Shown here: piece after piece, positions 62,484 to 64,000 of the stretch | Numbering within the stretch: the stretch's first letter is position 1 | Layout of the letters: every line of letters starts with the position of its first letter | Source: Solibacillus silvestris_B | GTDB taxonomy: Bacteria; Bacillota; Bacilli; Bacillales_A; Planococcaceae | Assembly (NCBI RefSeq): GCF_051967575.1 | Contig: NZ_JBQCJW010000006.1 | Span: forward strand, 62,001-126,000 | Reading direction: 5' to 3' | DNA: 64,000 nucleotides | The notes under the pieces: generated by a model | Told to the model about the DNA's origin: nothing | Seen by the model: only the letters and a program-made list of their open reading frames with translations | Databases searched by the model: none | Position numbers and translations under genes: made by a program

Positions 62484-63501
62484 AAAAACAAAATGGCTAT
62501 TTGTTATTAGTGCATTATTTTTTATTCTTTTTGCCTCAATGTATATTCATTTGACGAGCGGTGCATTTACGATGACGACACCTGAAGTTTTTAAAACATT
62601 GTTGCGCATTCATTCCAATGAGCAATTTGATCTTGTCGTATTCGATTTCCGCTTGCCAAGAATCATTACGGCTGCTTTAGTAGGAATGGGTCTAGCAATG
62701 GCAGGGGTCGTGCTGCAAGGCATTACAAAAAACGCACTGGCAGATCCGGGAATTATCGGCATTAATGCCGGTGCAGGCTGTGCAATTGTCATCTTCATGT
62801 TTTTCTTCCAAGTTGAATTAATAGGTGTAGAAATCAATGGTCTGTTGAAAATTTTAATCGTTCCGGTTTTTGGCTTCGTCGGCGGGGCGCTCGCAGCTGC
62901 GATTATTTTGGCGATTTCATATAAGCAAGGGCGTATGGATATGCAAAAGCTCATCTTAACAGGAATTGCGATTAACACAGGCTTTGGTGCCCTGACACTT
63001 TTTTGGTCGTTAAAAATGGATGAAGGGGATTATCAAGCAGCCGCGATTTGGATGAATGGCTCGATTTATAACTCGAATTGGTATTTCGTTAGTGCGATGT
63101 TGCCCTGGCTTTTCATTTTAGGTTTTTATATTTATAAAAAATCGTATTTGCTCGATTATTTTCAATTAGAAGAAGACACGATTATAAGTCTTGGCATTTC
63201 CTTTGAAAAAGAAAAAATAAAATTATTATTAGCAAGTGTCGGCCTTGTAAGTGCATGTGTTTCTGTGTCAGGAAGCATCGGTTTTATCGGACTTATGGCT
63301 CCACATATCGCAAGACAGCTTGTCGGCATCCATCACCGCTATATGATGCCGGTAAGCCTCTTTATAGGAGCCGTTTTACTCGTATTTTCCGACTATATTG
63401 CAAAGACGGTATTTTCACCAGTTGAGCTATCTGTTGGCATTGTCGTCTCGCTAGTCGGCATTCCGTATTTCCTGTATTTACTCGTAAAGGCGAAAGGGTG
63501 A
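62473..63501 (+). CDS. Iron-siderophore permease (FecCD family), second subunit
   Basis: The 342-residue protein has the same fold as its neighbour: FDFRLPRIITAALVGMGLAM, GVVLQGITKNALADPGIIGI, SIGFIGLMAPHIARQLVGI and PVELSVGIVVSLVGIPYFLY. I chose ATG 62473, preceded by AAAGGCGG within the end of the first permease gene. A GTG at 62464 is in frame but overlaps that site. Confidence 0.92.
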   Translation: MPLKKTKWLFVISALFFILFASMYIHLTSGAFTMTTPEVFKTLLRIHSNEQFDLVVFDFRLPRIITAALVGMGLAMAGVVLQGITKNALADPGIIGINAGAGCAIVIFMFFFQVELIGVEINGLLKILIVPVFGFVGGALAAAIILAISYKQGRMDMQKLILTGIAINTGFGALTLFWSLKMDEGDYQAAAIWMNGSIYNSNWYFVSAMLPWLFILGFYIYKKSYLLDYFQLEEDTIISLGISFEKEKIKLLLASVGLVSACVSVSGSIGFIGLMAPHIARQLVGIHHRYMMPVSLFIGAVLLVFSDYIAKTVFSPVELSVGIVVSLVGIPYFLYLLVKAKG

Positions 63502-63506
63502 GCAAT

Positions 63507-64000
63507 ATGTATGTATTCGAAGTTGAAAGCTTAACGACAGGCTATGAAAACAATAGAATCATCGAAAATTTGAATGTTTCGATTCAAACAGGCAAAATTA
63601 CGACAATTATTGGACCGAATGGCTGCGGAAAGTCGACTTTTTTAAAAACGATTGGCCGCATATTAAAAAAAGAATGCGGCGATATTTTCTTGCAGCAGGA
63701 AAACATGAACACAATGGCGACAAAGGAAATCGCAAAAAAACTAGCGTTGCTTGCCCAATCGCCAGCAGCGCCAGGGCAACTAAAAGTACATGAGCTAATT
63801 GCATATGGTCGTTATCCGCATCGCAAAAATGTTGGCCGACTTACGAAAGAGGATATCGGAAAAATCAATTGGGCAATGGAAGTCACACATACAGAAGAAT
63901 TTAGGGACCGGGAAATTTCGGCACTATCAGGAGGACAGCGCCAGCGTGTATGGCTTGCAATGGCATTAGCGCAAGAAACAGACATTTTGCTGCTGGACGA
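63507..64000 (+). CDS. Iron-siderophore ABC transporter ATPase (cut by window end)
   Basis: The frame opens at ATG 63507, after GAAAGGG, and runs off the right edge after about 164 codons. Walker A is IIGPNGCGKSTFLKTIGR (about residues 35-52), the Q-loop is ALLAQSP, the signature is LSGGQRQRVWLAMALAQET, and Walker B begins ILLLD at the edge. It is the FecE/FhuC-type ATPase that powers the two upstream permeases, five bases after the last one. Confidence 0.92.
   Translation, partial: MYVFEVESLTTGYENNRIIENLNVSIQTGKITTIIGPNGCGKSTFLKTIGRILKKECGDIFLQQENMNTMATKEIAKKLALLAQSPAAPGQLKVHELIAYGRYPHRKNVGRLTKEDIGKINWAMEVTHTEEFRDREISALSGGQRQRVWLAMALAQETDILLLD

Noticed and set aside
1..64000. CRISPR arrays, tRNA or rRNA genes, transposases, phage genes
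   Set aside because: I looked for regularly spaced repeats, tRNA-like cloverleaf sequences, rRNA blocks and transposase or integrase motifs and found none I could support.

Overview
This window looks like a chromosomal segment of a low-GC, endospore-forming Gram-positive bacterium of the Bacillales, most likely a Planococcaceae member such as Solibacillus or Lysinibacillus. The evidence is a gerA-type germination operon, SLAP- and SLH-domain surface proteins, strong AGGAGG ribosome binding sites, sigV/rsiV, metI-metC and mhqR/mhqO homologues of Bacillus type, and many TTG/GTG starts. The genus is inferred; the class is well supported. I saw no rRNA, tRNA, CRISPR array, complete insertion sequence or prophage.

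Layout. 1-6.4 kb: small metabolic and surface genes (VOC protein, LysE exporter, CopC-CopD pair, carboxylesterase, SET-domain protein, SLAP protein, TetR regulator with a short-chain dehydrogenase). 6.5-13.3 kb: a decaying stretch. It has an intact 3-hydroxybutyrate-dehydrogenase-like gene and two small secreted or lipoprotein operons. It also has a GntP-type permease with an in-frame TGA, a chemotaxis-receptor pseudogene, and two separated remnants of a multicopper oxidase lying in matching order 6.5 kb apart. 13.4-22.2 kb: hypothetical proteins, a LuxR-type regulator divergent from a 3-hydroxyacyl-CoA dehydrogenase, an amidohydrolase remnant, an FMN reductase, and an mhqR-mhqO-monooxygenase operon with a visible operator, then two lipoproteins. 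22.3-29.8 kb: metI-metC, mscL, a lysozyme-like protein, pncA, a 35-residue microgene with its own promoter and terminator, and a PLP enzyme overlapping an FAD lactone oxidase gene.

30.1-40.4 kb holds the whole branched-chain amino acid pathway, ilvD-(T-box)-ilvB-ilvN-ilvC-leuA-leuB-leuC-leuD, closed by a strong terminator. Promoter and CodY-like sites precede ilvD, and a T-box leader sits between ilvD and ilvB, so the first gene can be controlled apart from the rest. 40.6-44.2 kb is a gerA/gerB/gerC germinant receptor operon.

44.3-51.1 kb encodes a peptide/nickel-type ABC importer of unusual build: a fused double ATPase read divergently, two permeases with long N-terminal membrane extensions, and a lipoprotein binding protein whose lobes appear circularly permuted. 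I regard this as the most interesting system in the window. 51.4-58.8 kb is a cell-surface and stress region: an SLH protein, a YusW-like lipoprotein, the lysozyme-sensing sigV-rsiV pair, a secreted TraB-family protein, and a second ECF sigma factor with an adjacent membrane protein. 59.2-64 kb is an iron-siderophore uptake locus (AraC regulator, binding lipoprotein, two FecCD permeases, ATPase cut by the window end) with two clear Fur boxes.
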